DNA of 64,000 nucleotides from Podarcis raffonei (GCF_027172205.1 NC_070606.1:98900534-98964533); one strand, 5' to 3'. Shown: positions 1-11,274, counted from the stretch's first letter. The notes: generated by a model from the sequence alone, not told the origin. Numbers and translations are program-made.

Positions 1-480
1 GCTGGCCTTCAGAAACGTTGTTGCCTCCAGCCATGGCTAGTAGCCATTTGATAGCAGTTCTTTCCCTCCCTGTCTTTAAGAACAGGCCAAGCAAGAAGCC
101 ACAATTCCTGTGTGGTCACACCGCTGCACAAAGCCCCGCATCAGATATTGTCAGTCACATGCGAGTTTTATGGCAGTTCTTTTGCAGAATTACCATATGT
201 GTAGGCAGGCTCTAATATTTCAATCATCCCCGGAGGGGATGAATTCCCTGGGAGCTCATACTGAAGACTGTGTGCCTGCAAAGCTATATGTGAAGTAAAA
301 TGAAAACAGTGGGCTGGATCAGGAACAGCAACTCCCCAGTCAGTCCCATCCCATGGAGAGGAACAAATGCACGTTGCCTCCCCAGCTCAGCACATTGTCC
401 CAACTTCCACTGTCTCTGCACATCCATTCAGAGAGTGAGTATGCAGTGTGCACAGGCAAAAATCTTGCAATTGATTCATA
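1..480. other. Repeat-derived sequence, mostly unclassified
   Basis: No gene is seen. The first 80 bases resemble the reverse strand of a CR1-like 3' fragment found elsewhere in the window (compare 11275-11500 and 21360-21480, which share the 'tagtagccat ... tctcctcc' pattern). The rest is not recognised. Confidence 0.4.
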
Positions 481-501
481 GATCACATTAAGGAAAAATG
501 A

Positions 502-582
502 TGTGGGATGTAATCTACTAAGAGCAGTCAAGCACAACATTCCTTGTTTTGCTAGAGTTGACATGCAAGGGAATGTTTGGTC
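502..582 (-). mobile_element. Fragment of a solo-LTR family beginning TGTGGGA
   Basis: The stretch begins TGTGGGATGTAAT and matches the reverse strand of the LTR family seen complete at 17087-18064 and 18680-19285. It is broken and is followed directly by a foldback element. It is an LTR fossil, family not named. Confidence 0.6.
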
Positions 583-588
583 CAGCCC

Positions 589-720
589 AGGCATAAACAA
601 ACTCCGGCCCTCCAGATGTTCGGGACTACAGTTCCCATCATCCCTGACCACTGGTCCTGTTAGCTAGGGATGATGGGAATTGTAGTCCCAAACATCTGGA
701 GGGCCAGAGTTTGCCTATGT
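589..720. mobile_element. Foldback (hairpin) MITE
   Basis: Two arms of about 50 bases, starting near CTCCGGCCCTCCAGATGTT and ending near AACATCTGGAGGGCC, are inverted complements with few mismatches. They are separated by a short loop around 'ccactggtcctgttagc'. Related arm sequence recurs in decayed form near 18605-18650 and 30825-30870. There is no coding capacity. Confidence 0.7.
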
Positions 721-769
721 CTGGTCCAGCCCAACTGCAATCACTAGGTCATATGGCTTTTCCAGATTG

Positions 770-1210
770 AAATGTGTTCTAATATTTTCCTGGCAAGACC
801 CCTTGAATCCCTCTTAAAAGAATAAAGACACCACAGTCTTATTCATAAGCAAGAAAAAGAAAGTTTACTCACGACCAGGCAGAGCAGTGTGTGATCCCTG
901 AAGGCAGGCTTAAGGATTAAAGTTACAAGCATATACAAACAGGTTTACCCCATATGTGGGTTGACCTAGTGACTGCAGTTAGCAGTCTGGCAGTTCACAG
1001 GATGAAAGGAAGATGGAAAAGAGAAAGAGTGGCAGCATACCTTGTCCTTTGACCAGGTCTGGAAAGGTCTAGTCTCATGGAAGAGAAGGATGCTCCAGGC
1101 CAGGAGGAACAGGAAGTTTCAATTGGCTGGACCAAACATTCCCTTGCATGTCCACTCTAGGAAAACAAGGGATGTTGTACTTGACTGCTCTCAGTCGATT
1201 ACATCCCACA
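770..1210 (+). mobile_element. Solo-LTR family (TGTGGGA...TCCCACA), 3' part
   Basis: It matches the + orientation of the LTR at 17087-18064: the 'tcctggcaag ... agtttactcac' section, then 'aggaaacaggaagt', ending in ACATCCCACA at 1210. The 5' part is missing. LTR fossil. Confidence 0.65.
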
Positions 1211-1214
1211 AATG

Positions 1215-1650
1215 AGCTGGACCATTTCTGTCAGACCCTACCTGGAGCCTCGTGTCCAGTTGCAGGCACCACATATACTGACAATCTGGAAGGTGTGGAG
1301 AGGAAGGCGACCAAGATGATCAAGGTCTGGAAACCTTGTCAGGAACAGCTGAGGGAGTTGGGGATGTTTAGCCTGGAGAGGAGAAGACTGAGAAGGAATG
1401 TGCTAGCCATCTTCAAATGTCTTAAGGGCTTTCAGATGGAAGATGGAGCAAGCTTGTTTTCTGTTGCTCCAGAGGGGAGGACACAAACCAATGGAGTCAA
1501 ATTATAAGAAAGGAGATTCCGACTAAACGTTAAGAAAAAACTTTCTGACAGTAAGAGCTGTTTGACGGCTGACAGGACACCCTCAGAAGGTGGGCTCTCC
1601 TTACTTGGAAGTTTTTAAGCAGAGGTTGGATGGCCACCTGTCAGGGATGC
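1215..1650 (+). mobile_element. CR1 LINE, 3' fragment
   Basis: The translation includes GMFSLERRRLRRN and the DNA has 'tttctgacagtaagagctgtttgac', both typical of the end of CR1 ORF2 and its 3' region. It is degenerate, with frame breaks, and is a dead 5'-truncated copy. Confidence 0.8.
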
Positions 1651-1655
1651 TTTAA

Positions 1656-1990
1656 CTGAGATTCTTGCATTGCAGGGACAACAATTGGGAAACACTTGCC
1701 TGCGAGCGCTCCAATTGGAGAACAGCCTTTACCAAAGGTGTCATGGGCTTTGAAGACACTCAAACTCAGGACGCAATGGAGACACGTGCTAAGAGGAAGG
1801 CACGCTTGGCAAACCCTCACCGGGATCAACTCCCACCCGGAAGCCAATGTCCCTGCTGTGGAAGGATGTGTGGATCCAGAATTGGCCTCCACAGTCACTT
1901 ATGGACTCATTATTAAAACCGTGTTTATGGAAGACAATTTTACTCAGCTATGAGGGATCGTCAAAGAAGAAGAAGAAGAAGAAGGATTAG
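1656..1990 (+). mobile_element. Non-LTR retrotransposon 3' end with C-terminal zinc-finger-like motif
   Basis: The translation contains CPCCGRMCGSRIGLHSHLWTH-like residues, matching the C-terminus of the LINE at 9640-10690, and it ends in a (GAA)n-type tail. This is the short 3' end of the same LINE family on the + strand. The clade is uncertain (RTE/Vingi-like). Confidence 0.65.
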
Positions 1991-2129
1991 ATGAACCTTG
2001 TGGCTCCTTCAAAGTACGCCCCAGATGTTGCTGAACATCTGCTGGGAGCTGGAATCCAACAATACCTGGAAGGTACCACCGTGCTCTTCATCCTGGGTTT
2101 AACATGCACACAGGCAGCCCTTGCATATT

Positions 2130-3097
2130 ATGTGCAAAAAAAAGCCAATGCAACTCTGGGCTGCATCAATAGGAGTATAGCATCTAGATCAAGGGAAGTA
2201 ATAGTGCCACTGTATTCTGCTCTGGTCAGACCTCACCTGGAGTACTGTGTCCAGTTCTGGGCACCACAGTTCAAGAAGGACACTGACAAACTGGAACGTG
2301 TCCAGAGGAGGGCAACCAAAATGGTCAAAGGTCTGGAAATGATGCCTTATGAGGAACGGCTAAGGGAGCTGGGCATGTTTAGCCTGGAGAAGAGGAGGTT
2401 AAGGGGTGATATGATAAAAGGTAAAGGTACCCCTGCCCGTACAGGCCAGTCTTGACAGACTCTGGGGTTGTGTGCCCATCTCACTTAAGAGGCCAGGGGC
2501 CAGCGCTGTCCGGAGACACTTCCGGGTCACGTGGCCAGCGTGACAAAGCTGCATCTGGCGAGCCAGCGCAGCACATGGAAACGCCGTTTACCTTCCCGCC
2601 AGTAAGCGGTCCCTATTTATCTACTTGCACCTGGGGGTGCTTTCGAACTGCTAGGTTGGCAGGCGCTGGGACCGAGCAACGGGAGCGCACCCCGCCACGG
2701 GGATTCGAACCGCCGACCTTTCGATCGGCAAGCCCTAGGCGCTGAGGCTTTTACCCACAGCGATAGCCATGTTCAAATATATAAAAGGATGTCACATAGA
2801 GGAGGGTGAAAGGTTGTTTTCTGCTGCTCCAGAGAAGCGGACACGGAGCAATGGATCCAAACTGCAGGAAAGAAGATTCCACCTAAACATTAGGAAGAAC
2901 TTCCTGACAGTAAGAGCTGTTCGACAGTGGAATTTGCTGCCAAGGAGTGTGGTGGAGTCTCCTTCTTTGGAGGTCTTTAAGCAGAGGCTTGACAACCATA
3001 TGTCAGGAGTGCTCTGATGGTGTTTCCTGCTTGGCAGGGGGTTGGACTCGATGGCCCTTGTGGTCTCTTCCAACTCTATGATTCTATGATTCTATGT
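2130..3097 (+). mobile_element. CR1 LINE 3' part, interrupted by a SINE
   Basis: The translation before the SINE carries the typical CR1 block '[19 protein letters not shown]' and '[16 protein letters not shown]'. After the SINE (2416-2765) it resumes with 'MFKYIKGCHIEEG' and ends in the CR1 3' terminus 'ctctatgattctatgattctatg'. The element is 5'-truncated and not functional. Confidence 0.9.
2416..2765 (-). mobile_element. Sauria-type SINE, subfamily A
   Basis: Read on the reverse strand it starts with a tRNA-like head (B box GGTTCGAATCCCC near 2700) and ends in a Bov-B-like tail 'ggtacctttacc'. It carries the 'CAGTCTTGACAGACTCT' tail variant also seen at 17665-18027. It interrupts a CR1 copy. 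Sauria SINEs are tRNA-derived and use the Bov-B machinery. Confidence 0.85.
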
Positions 3098-3770
3098 GTG
3101 GGTTTGCGAAGGCGGCAGAGGCAGGAACAGTGTCCTGGGAGGAATGACCTGCTCTTGTCCCCTCTTCTGTGCAATGATCATCATGGCTGAGGGAAGGACA
3201 TTGTCAGATCCAGCCCAGGACCCCTAAGCATATACAGTTCCCCCCCCCTCACTGAGTGAACATCACCAGTTCGTACCTGTCTGGGAAGATTAGCAGGAAA
3301 ATTTCTGAATGATAGGGCTAAGCTAAGGGGTTGGCTACTGGCCCAAGGTTAATGGCTATGAATCCTGATGGCTAATCTTAAATTTTTGGCTGATCTTAAC
3401 TTGGCATGAAGTACGCTAGATCCAACCTCTGCCAAGCAGCTGGTCCAAGTCTGAAAGAGGGAAAAGAGGCCTTTAAATTAGAGTTTTGAATCACACCACC
3501 CATTTTTCTGGCTTAACTTATGTTCCCAGGTCGTGTGACCAAGATGAGCAGATTTAGGATCTTGGCTAAGCCCCCCCCCCCCGGTTCCCACTCCCTGAAA
3601 CACTCCTTTTCCAGGGGTTACACTTGCTTAAGATCTGCTGTTTTTTGTCAAAAGACTTAAGTTGCTGTATCTTTGGCTGAACTAGATTTCGGGACTTAAC
3701 ACCCAGTGAGGTTGGGTAAGCCAGGAACCTCATGGTTCAACCAGAGATCCACTGGCTCTTGCCTTACTTA
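3098..3770. other. No gene; unclassified sequence with C-runs
   Basis: No open frame of note and no recognised repeat are seen. Homopolymer C runs occur at 3241 and 3570. Confidence 0.5.
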
Positions 3771-3774
3771 TTTA

Positions 3775-3990
3775 TATATTGCGTTCATATCTTGCCTTTT
3801 TTCCTCCAAGGAGCTCAGAGTGGTGTACATGGTTCTTCTCTTACTCATTTAATCCTCGCAACAACCCTGTGAGGTAGGTCATGGTGAGCGAAGACAGTCA
3901 CCGACGCCCAAGGTCCACCCAGTGAGCATCACCACTCAGAGGGGACTTGAACCCTGGTCTTTCAGACACATCACACGCCACAATTTGTAT
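3775..3990 (-). mobile_element. CORE/MIR-like tRNA SINE
   Basis: On the reverse strand a tRNA-like B box (around 3945) precedes a CORE-like block ('ggtcacccag'-type, 'cctcacagggttgttgcgagg') and a tail related to 'aaggcaagatatgaacgcaat'. It is diverged. Confidence 0.6.
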
Positions 3991-4048
3991 TCAATGTCAA
4001 CATTTGACTACAGTTTCAACAATCAACACATTAGTCACTCAAGCAGGA

Positions 4049-4560
4049 GTTTGTTGTTGTTGTTTAGTCGTTTAGTTGTGTCCGCCTCTTTGTGACCCCC
4101 TGGACCAGAGCACGCCAGGCACTCCTGTCCTCCACTGCCTCCCGCAGTTTGGTCAAACTCATGCTGGTAGCTTTGAGAACACTATCCAACCATCTCGTCC
4201 TCTGTCGCCCCCTTCTCCTTGTGCCCTCCACCTTTCCCAACATCAGGGTCTTTTCCAGGGAGTCTTCTCTTCTCATGAGGTGGCCAAAGTCTTGGAGCCT
4301 CAGCTTCAGGATCTGTCCTTCCAGTGAGCACTCAGGGCTGATTTCGTTCCGAATGGAGAGGTTTGATCTTCTTGCAGTCCATGGGACTCTCAAGAGTCTC
4401 CTCCAGCACCATAATTCAAAAGCATTAATTCTTCGGCAATCAGCCTTCTTTATGGTCCAGCTCTCACTTCCATACATCACTACTGGGAAAACCATAGCTT
4501 TAACTATACAGACCTTTGTTGGCAAGGTGATGTCAGAGTTAGCCACAGTTAAAATGAGGC
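4049..4560 (-). mobile_element. Bov-B (RTE) LINE 3' end
   Basis: The reverse strand encodes the end of Bov-B ORF2, including 'VVMYGSESWTIKKAD', 'LLRVPWTARRSN' and 'LMLGKVEGTRRRGRQRTRW'. This is followed by the Bov-B 3' end 'gactaaacaacaacaa'. It is heavily 5'-truncated and dead. Confidence 0.93.
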
Positions 4561-5312
4561 CAAAGTGTGATACCTTTGTATGTATTTAAATGGCCTTGAA
4601 ATAATTCCATGCTTGACTTCTCTTTTCTACTGAATGCCTACATCTCCATAATTTTAGCTGTATCCAGTAAGTTATGCATAATAAAAAAAGGCTTTAAAAG
4701 AAGCACCACCTGATATATTGAGGGTCTTCAATTGTAGCAGCATCGTAGTGTCAGCCCTTTATGACATCTCTCTGTTAGCACCATCCAGAGTTTCCTGGAC
4801 ACTCTCTAACTCCCATAGTGCTTTGGTTCAGGATAACTGGTTTATGAATCAGGACGAATATGATATTGATCCAACTATGTCTATTTCATTTCCTGTATTC
4901 GCAATTCATTATCCAGCCAGGCATTTATGAGTGCGTGGCATGAACTGAGCGAGGCAAAAATACTCCTTGCTTAATAAAGATCCGTTGTTTTAGGGCCATA
5001 TGCCCTGAGCTGATTTCACATGCAATTTGGCTAATCATAAGACCCGCCAGCTTCCAATTGCTTAATGAAAGATGCAAATCGGAATAGATCCTTAGGCAAA
5101 TATTAGCGCATGGGCATATGGCAGTATTGGATGGGTATTGACATTTCTGGGGAAAAAGAACTCTTAGATCGATGAATAATAATGTGCAACTGAAAGCAAG
5201 CAGCCTAAGAAAGTAGAAAACGATAAGTCTTGATAATATATGTATTTGACAGCAATGGATTTAAGAAATGTCATTTGCAGCTTGAAACCCAGCACAGATA
5301 AGCCACCATGTT
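4561..5312. other. No gene; possibly conserved non-coding stretch
   Basis: No repeat is recognised. Around 4990-5150 the sequence is AT-rich and complex, with an octamer-like ATGCAAAT (about 5072) and homeobox-type TTAAT and TAAT cores, which would fit an enhancer. This is inference only. Confidence 0.35.
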
Positions 5313-5785
5313 CTTGTTGTTGTTGTTTAGTCATGTCCACCTCTTTGTGACCCCATGGACCAGAGCACACCAGGCACTCCTGTCTCCCACTGCCTCCCGC
5401 AGTTTGGTCAGACTCCTGTTCGTAGCTTCGAGAACACTGTCCCACCATCTCGTCCTCCGTCGTCCCCTTCTCCTTGCGCCCTCCATCTTTCCCAACATCA
5501 GGGTCTTTTCCAGGGAGTCTTCTCTTCTCCTGAGGTGGCCAAAGTCTTGGAGCCTCGGCTTCAGGATCTGTCCTTCCAGTGAGCACTCAGGGCTGATTTC
5601 CTTCAGAATGGAGAGGTTTGATCTTCTTGCAGTCCATGGGACTCTCCAGAGTCTCCTCCAGCACCAGAATTCAAAAGCATCAATTCTTCAGCGATCAGCC
5701 TTCTTTATGGTCCAGCTCTCACTTCCATACATCACTACTGGGAAAACCATAGCTTTTACTTTACGGACCTTTGTTGGCAAGGTTG
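5313..5785 (-). mobile_element. Bov-B (RTE) LINE 3' end
   Basis: It has the same reverse-strand Bov-B ORF2 C-terminus as 4049-4560, with the 3' end 'catgactaaacaacaacaac' near 5315. The match is lost upstream near 5785. 5'-truncated. Confidence 0.92.
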
Positions 5786-6019
5786 GCAAGCCACTATAGT
5801 TTAGGTTTAAACCAGCTGAAGATATGGAATGCATGGATCCACAGGGCTTTCTTCCAAGTAGATGCATTTAGGATAGTGTGTCCTTTAAATTTGCTTTCTG
5901 GGGCCACTGATCATAAAGGCAGTATCTGCTGCTGAGCCCCGGGAACAACAGCACGGGGGGGGGGGCTATTCCACTCATTCTCTCCTGCTTGGCCACAGTA
6001 TAGAATAGGATGCCTTCCT

Positions 6020-6181
6020 ATCAGATGTCAATGAAATAAACAACTATCTGGCTTTTAGAAGACACCTGAAGGCAGACTTGTATAGGGAAGTTTTTTATGT
6101 TTGATGTCTTAACTGTATTTTAATTTGTTGAAAGCCACCTAGAGTGGCTGGGGCAATCCAGTCAGATGGGCAGCATATAAA

Positions 6182-6215
<34 letters not shown>
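6020..6215 (+). mobile_element. L2-clade LINE 3' tail with (ATT)n
   Basis: The 'acctagagtggctggggcaatccagtcagatgggcagcatataaat' block followed by (ATT)n recurs at 56090-56160 and 46813-46890. It is the 3' terminus of an L2-type LINE. Confidence 0.75.
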
Positions 6216-6379
6216 GAGCTTTGGTTTGATTTAGCTGGTTGCCTCCTCTATGAGTTGGTTAACTGCCCAGCAAGGAAAGGTTACAGCGCTTGGGACTTTT
6301 TAGTTTACAGAAAAGATGAGTGAGAGGCGACATGATAGAAGTCTATAAAATTATGCATGGCATCTAGATAGTGGATGGA

Positions 6380-6470
6380 GAAAAGTGTATTTCCTCCCTC
6401 TCTCATAGCACTAGAACTAGTAGACATCCAGGGAAGCAGAATGTTGGAAGATTCTGGCCAGATTTAAGGA
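6380..6470 (+). mobile_element. CR1-like LINE fragment
   Basis: The 'ctctctcatagcactagaactagtagacatccag ... aatgttggaagattc' string matches the decayed CR1-like family seen at 34600-34700 and 46085-46150. Short fragment. Confidence 0.55.
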
Positions 6471-6486
6471 AAAGGAGGGGACATTT

Positions 6487-6900
6487 TATCATATGTGGTG
6501 GGATTGTAAGGTAATTAAAAAAATTTGGGAAATGATTTACAACGAATTGAAGAAAATGTTCCATTTAACATTTGTTAAAAAACCCGAGGCATTTTTGTTG
6601 GGGATTGTAGGGAAAGACCTGCCAAAAAAGTTGAAAAACATATTCATGTATGCAACAACGGCCGCAAGAGTTCTAATAGCACAAGGATGGAAGACTGAAG
6701 AAACCCCAACTAAAGAATCATGGCAAGAAAAATTGATGGACTATGCAGAACTGGCAAAACTGACATATAAGCTACGGGACAAGGATAACTGTGACTTTAA
6801 GGATGAATGGGAACCCTTTACAAAGTATCTGAAGACGCAACAAAGCGAACTGGACTCTTTGGCAGGTTTTGAATAAACATTCACAAACTTTTTATTGATA
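6487..6900 (+). mobile_element. L1 LINE ORF2 C-terminus
   Basis: A 127-codon open stretch starts MWWDCKVIKKIWEMIYNE, the 'HMWWDC' motif near the end of vertebrate L1 ORF2. It ends at 6876, followed by a short 3' region. It is 5'-truncated and part of no host gene. Confidence 0.85.
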
Positions 6901-7376
6901 ACAATCAGCTAAATAGTTTGAGGATCTATACAACTTTGTAACATGCAGAAAACAGCATTCTTAGAGAAACCAAAGACTGGAACTGAGGGAAGTCGGGGGG
7001 TGGGGGTGGGGGGTGGGTTTTGTGTGGGAGGCGGGGAGGGAGGAAAAATGGGGGGGGGGGGGAAACAAGGATGATATGTTTTTGGATAATATGTCTTGTT
7101 ATAATTTTGAATATTTTTTTTTAAAGAAGAAGATTCAAGCCAGATAGAAGAAAGCTTTCCTCTGTCCACTTTCTCAAACCATGAATGATTTTATTTACTT
7201 CTATCATGTGACTCATTTCGCTCACTTTTCCTCCTTAAACTAAGACCCCCCCCCCATATTACAATCTTTTGTGTTGCTCCATTCCCTTGAGCATTTTGGT
7301 TGCTTCTTCCTGAACCTTTTCAAGCTCTGCAATGCCCATTGTGAGAAGATGCAGCCTAGTTCTAAGGTCATATAGA
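6900..7376. other. No gene; G/C-homopolymer-rich low-complexity DNA
   Basis: Contains G-rich runs at 6990-7065 and a C run near 7247; possibly the remainder of the L1 3' UTR. A CR1-like scrap (reverse strand 'elekvqeeatkmlkgmeq') is visible at 7265-7345. Confidence 0.5.
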
Positions 7377-7490
7377 ATACTAGAATCACAGAATTGGAAG
7401 GGACCCCGAAGATCATCTAGTCCAACCCCCTGCAGTGCAGCTGCCTGGTACGGGGATCGAACCTGCAACCTTGGTGCTATTTGCTGCTTT
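7377..7490 (-). mobile_element. CR1-tailed tRNA SINE fragment
   Basis: It carries 'tagaatcacagaattggaagggacc ... catctagtccaaccccctgcagtgcag', followed by a tRNA-like B box 'gggatcgaacctgcaacc'. Related copies are at 8880-8945 and 61445-61590. Confidence 0.65.
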
Positions 7491-7576
7491 AAATGAGTGC
7501 TTCAGCCAAAGATGGCAGGATTAGGGCATGGTCCTTGGAAGAGAGGTGAAATGTAAAAATAAATGTAAACAACTAC

Positions 7577-8033
7577 AACAACAAGTATAGTTACAGCTCT
7601 GGTTTTCCCAGTAGTGATGTATGGAAGTGAGAGCTGGACCATCAAGAAGGCTGATCGCCGAAGAATGGATGCTTTTGAATTATGGCGTTGGAGGAGACTC
7701 TTGAGAGTCCCATGGACTGCAAGAAGATCAAACCTCTCCATTCTGAAGGAAATCAGCCCTGAGTGCTCCCTGGAAGGACAGATCCTGAAGCTGAGGCTCC
7801 AAGACTTTGGCCACCTCATGAGAAGAGAAGACTCCCTGGAAAAGACCCTGATGTTGGGAAAGATGGAGGGCCCAAGGAGAAGGGGACGACAGAGGACGAG
7901 ATGGTGGGACAGTGTTGTTGAAGCTACCAGCATGAGTTTGACTAAACTGCAGGAGGCAGTGGAAGACAGAAGTGCCTGGTGTGCTCTGGTCCATGGGGTC
8001 ACGAAGAGTCGGACACGACTAAACGACTAAACA
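7577..8033 (+). mobile_element. Bov-B (RTE) LINE 3' end
   Basis: The forward strand encodes 'VVMYGSESWTIKKADRRRMDAFELW ' and 'GVTKSRTRLND' and ends 'acgactaaacgactaaacaacaacaa'. It is 5'-truncated by about 85 percent of the element. Confidence 0.93.
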
Positions 8034-8036
8034 ACA

Positions 8037-8105
8037 ACAAAGTGGCTGGGGAGACCCAGCCAGATGGGCGGGGTTTGTATAAATACATACATGCATACAT
8101 ACCTA
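8037..8105 (+). mobile_element. L2-clade tail scrap with (CATA)n
   Basis: The 'agtggctggggagacccagccagatgggcggggt' block is the L2 3' terminus, followed by an ATAC microsatellite. Confidence 0.6.
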
Positions 8106-8121
8106 CCTCTGTGTAAGCATG

Positions 8122-8482
8122 CATAAAGGTAAAGGTAAAGGGACCCCTGACCATTAGGTCCAGTCGTGACCAACTCTGGGGTTGTGGCGCTCATCTCGCT
8201 TTATTGGCCAAGGGAGCCGGTGTACAGCTTCCGGGTCATGTGGCCAGCATGACTAAGCCGCTTCTGGCGAACCAGAGCAGCGCACGGAAACACTGTTTAC
8301 CTTCCCGCCAGAGCGGTACCTATTTATCTACTTGCACTTTGACGTGCTTTCGAACTGCTAGGTTGGCAGGAGCAGGGACCGAGCAACAGGAGCTCACCCC
8401 GTCGCGGGGATTCAAACCACCAACCTTCTGATTGGCAAGCCCTAGGCTCAGTGGTTTAACCCACAGCGCCACCTGCGTCCCT
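8122..8482 (-). mobile_element. Sauria-type SINE, subfamily B
   Basis: The tail (on + as ggtaaagggacccctgaccattaggtc) precedes the body and a tRNA head ending 'cagcgccacctgcgtccc'. The tail variant 'gaccattaggtccagtcgtgacc' marks the second subfamily, also at 21563, 34733, 48782 and 53276. Confidence 0.85.
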
Positions 8483-9550
8483 TGTAAGCATGCATAGGAT
8501 TGTGCTATTAGTATGTTGTGGCTTCAGTACCCCCTTCAAGCATCCTTGTTATTACAGCTTCATGATGATTTGTGCCCTGATGTTATCGGAGCGGTTACAC
8601 GCACTCCTGCTTTTGAGGCCCTTTTGCACCTAGAAACCTTTTGGGGTGGACGATCTGTTTCCTTTCCGACTGGAGCATGCCCCAGAGCTTCCTGCCGAAA
8701 CCCTTTAACTTTTTTATCCTACAAACGATCACAGGGTTTTGGGGTTTTTTCGGTCCCGCTTTTGTTGCGAGTATAGTACAAGAGCTCCCCCTGCGGACAG
8801 CAGTCGTGCGAGGACTCCCGAGGGAGCATTGCGGAAGGTCTAACAAAGCGCAATGAGGCGTGGACGGTCCGCGCCTCTGGAAGCACAGAACCGTAAGTTG
8901 GAAGAGACCCCAAGGGTCATCTAGTCCAACCCCTTGCAATGCATGCCGGGTTGCAGAATATCCCCGAGGGAAAGCCGCCGGACTGGAGGGGCCCTGGACG
9001 CAGCCCCGTCAAAGGGAGAAAAAGAACACAGCTGCTCCTTCCAGGCACCTTAAAATAATCATCCGGGGACAAATATGCCCGAATTCTCCTTTGAGCCAAG
9101 TAAAAAGTCCGGTGCCTGAGATGCGCATCCATATGAATCCGGAGGAAAATTATCCTGTGTTTTTTTTTTTTAAAAAAATAATTTTAATTTTTTTTGCAAT
9201 TGAATCTTTTTTTTTGTGCCGCTTTAGGTTGCGATCCTCCTACTCAAGGAAGTACATGTGGATTTCGAGGCGGGCGGGTTTACTTTCGAATAAGTGGCTG
9301 AGATCTAGGACAAATCGACTAAAAAGATGAGGGGAGAAGAAAAGCAAACAAAGAGCGCAAGTAATTTAGAATGTCGTTTCCGACATAAAATAGAGGGTTT
9401 GGAATCTGGCGCTAGAAAAAATAGCCAAAGGTGGAACGTAAACAGGTGGGGGTCGATAATATTAACAATAGTAATAAAATCCCATAAATGTGAACCCCTG
9501 TGATTTATGACCGTTCCTCCTCCTTGGGAGCGCCGGGGAGGATTTTCCAG
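8483..9550. other. No gene recognised; includes a SINE scrap
   Basis: A CR1-tail/SINE scrap lies at 8880-8945 ('ttggaagagaccccaagggtcatctagtccaacc'). The rest has only short chance open frames on both strands. A T-rich run occurs at 9160-9210. Confidence 0.45.
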
Positions 9551-9639
9551 TTTTAAGTTTCCTCTTGCTGAGACGATCCATCTGTTTTCTCCAGAGTAAT
9601 CCCCTTCGAATGGCCACCTGGCGGACGGAGGCTGGAAAT

Positions 9640-10690
9640 GCTTCTTCTTTCTTCTTTGGCGATCCCTCGAAGCTGAGTAAGATTGTCTTCCATTAACACA
9701 GTTTTAACAATGAGTCCGTAAGTGACTGTGGAGGCCAATTTTGGATCCACACTTCCTTCCACAGTAGGGACTTTGGTTTCCCGGCAGGAGTTGATCACGG
9801 TGTAGATTTGCCAAGCGTGCCTTCCTCTTAGCACGTTTCTCCCTTTCATCCTGAGTTTGAGCATCTTCAAAGCCCAGGACACCTTTGGGAAAGGCTGTTC
9901 TCCAACTGGAGCACTTGCAGGCCGGTGTTTCCCAATTGTTGGTGTTTATACTACATTTTTTTAGCTTTGCCTTGAGACAGTCTTTAAACCTCTCTTGTTG
10001 ACCACCAGCATTACGCTTTCCATTTTTACGTTCATAATAGAGTAGTTGCTTTTTAAGACAATCATCAGGCATCCACACAACATGACCAGTCCAACGAAGT
10101 TGGTGTTGAAGAATCACTGCTTCAACACTGGTGATCTTTGCTTCTTCCAGGACACTGATATTAGTTCGCCTGTCTTCCCAAGTGATGTGTAAAATTTATC
10201 AGAGACACCGTTGATGGAATCTTTCGAGGAGTTGGAGATGGCTTTTATAAATGGTCCATGTTTCACAGGCATACAGTAAGGCTGGAAGTACAATAGCTTT
10301 GTAAACAAGCATTTTGGTTTCCCTGCTAATGTCCCGGTCCTCAAACCCTCTGTACTTCAATCGGGAGAAAGCTGCACTCGCAGAGCTCAGGCGATGCTGG
10401 ATTTTGGCATCAATGTTGGCCCTTGTGGAAAGATAACTGCCTAGGTAGAAGTGATTGACATTTTCCAACGTTACACCATTGAGTTGGATTTGTGGCGCTG
10501 CAGAGGGCTTATTTTGTACTTGTTGGTGCAGCACTTTGTTTTTTTGTATGTTGAGTGATAGGCCAAGCTTTTCGTAAGCTTCTGCAAAGATATTTAGGAT
10601 GGTTTGCAGGTCATCCTCTGAGCGTGCGCACACTACGTTGCCATCAGCATACTGAAGCTCTATGGCGGAAGTTAGGGTAACCTTACTCTT
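9640..10690 (-). mobile_element. Non-LTR retrotransposon (RTE/Vingi-like), C-terminal half
   Basis: The reverse strand carries a reverse transcriptase end: 'VLPALLYACETWTIYKSHLQLLERFHQRCL' region, 'QLRWTGHVVWMPD', then a C-terminal C2H2-like finger around 'CGRKCGSKIGLHSHLRTH'. These blocks lie in different frames, so the copy is dead. The 3' end is a GAA-type repeat near 9640. The exact clade is not settled by eye. Confidence 0.75.
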
Positions 10691-10699
10691 TGCTTTCAG

Positions 10700-11270
10700 C
10701 CTGCTCAGAGCTTCCCACCTGCTGCTTACTTAGAGAGTAGGACTGTTGAAGACTGAGCTGTGTGGAATTTTCTTCCGAGTAAGCGCGCATAAGGGACGCG
10801 CACTGCAGTGGATCGGGGCCTCAGCAAGCCAAAACTTTGAAAGGGCAGGCAGGGAGTTGTGAACAGTGGGGTGGCTTTTAATATTCTGGAGAAGACAGGT
10901 GAATTGATCCGGGACCCCCGCCCCTTTGCCAGTTACTTATCGATTCAAGAAAAGAGAGGGATCGATGGAGAGCATCGATTAGTGGGGAGGGGGGGAGCTC
11001 CGACGAGCTTACTTTTTTTTATAACCGATCGGCGCGATCCAACTAAAGTCCTGGTTATGTGAGGTGACGTATTGCTGTTACTCGGGAGTAATTTTCCCCT
11101 CTCGTAACTCCCAAGTAAGCGTATATGGGACTGCAGGGTACGCGACCCTAAGCAACTTGGGTATGTAGCCCTACCACAGAGGCATGTTTACTCAGAAGTA
11201 AGGCTCACTCCCACGTAAGTGGGCTTCGGGCACTGCAGCCTCAATATTTGGGAATAACAATATAGCAAAG
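10700..11270. other. No gene; unclassified
   Basis: Several 'tactcagaagtaag / gtaagcg' strings repeat loosely (10720-11230), suggesting an old, unnamed repeat. No coding signal. Confidence 0.4.
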
Positions 11271-11274
11271 CCAT

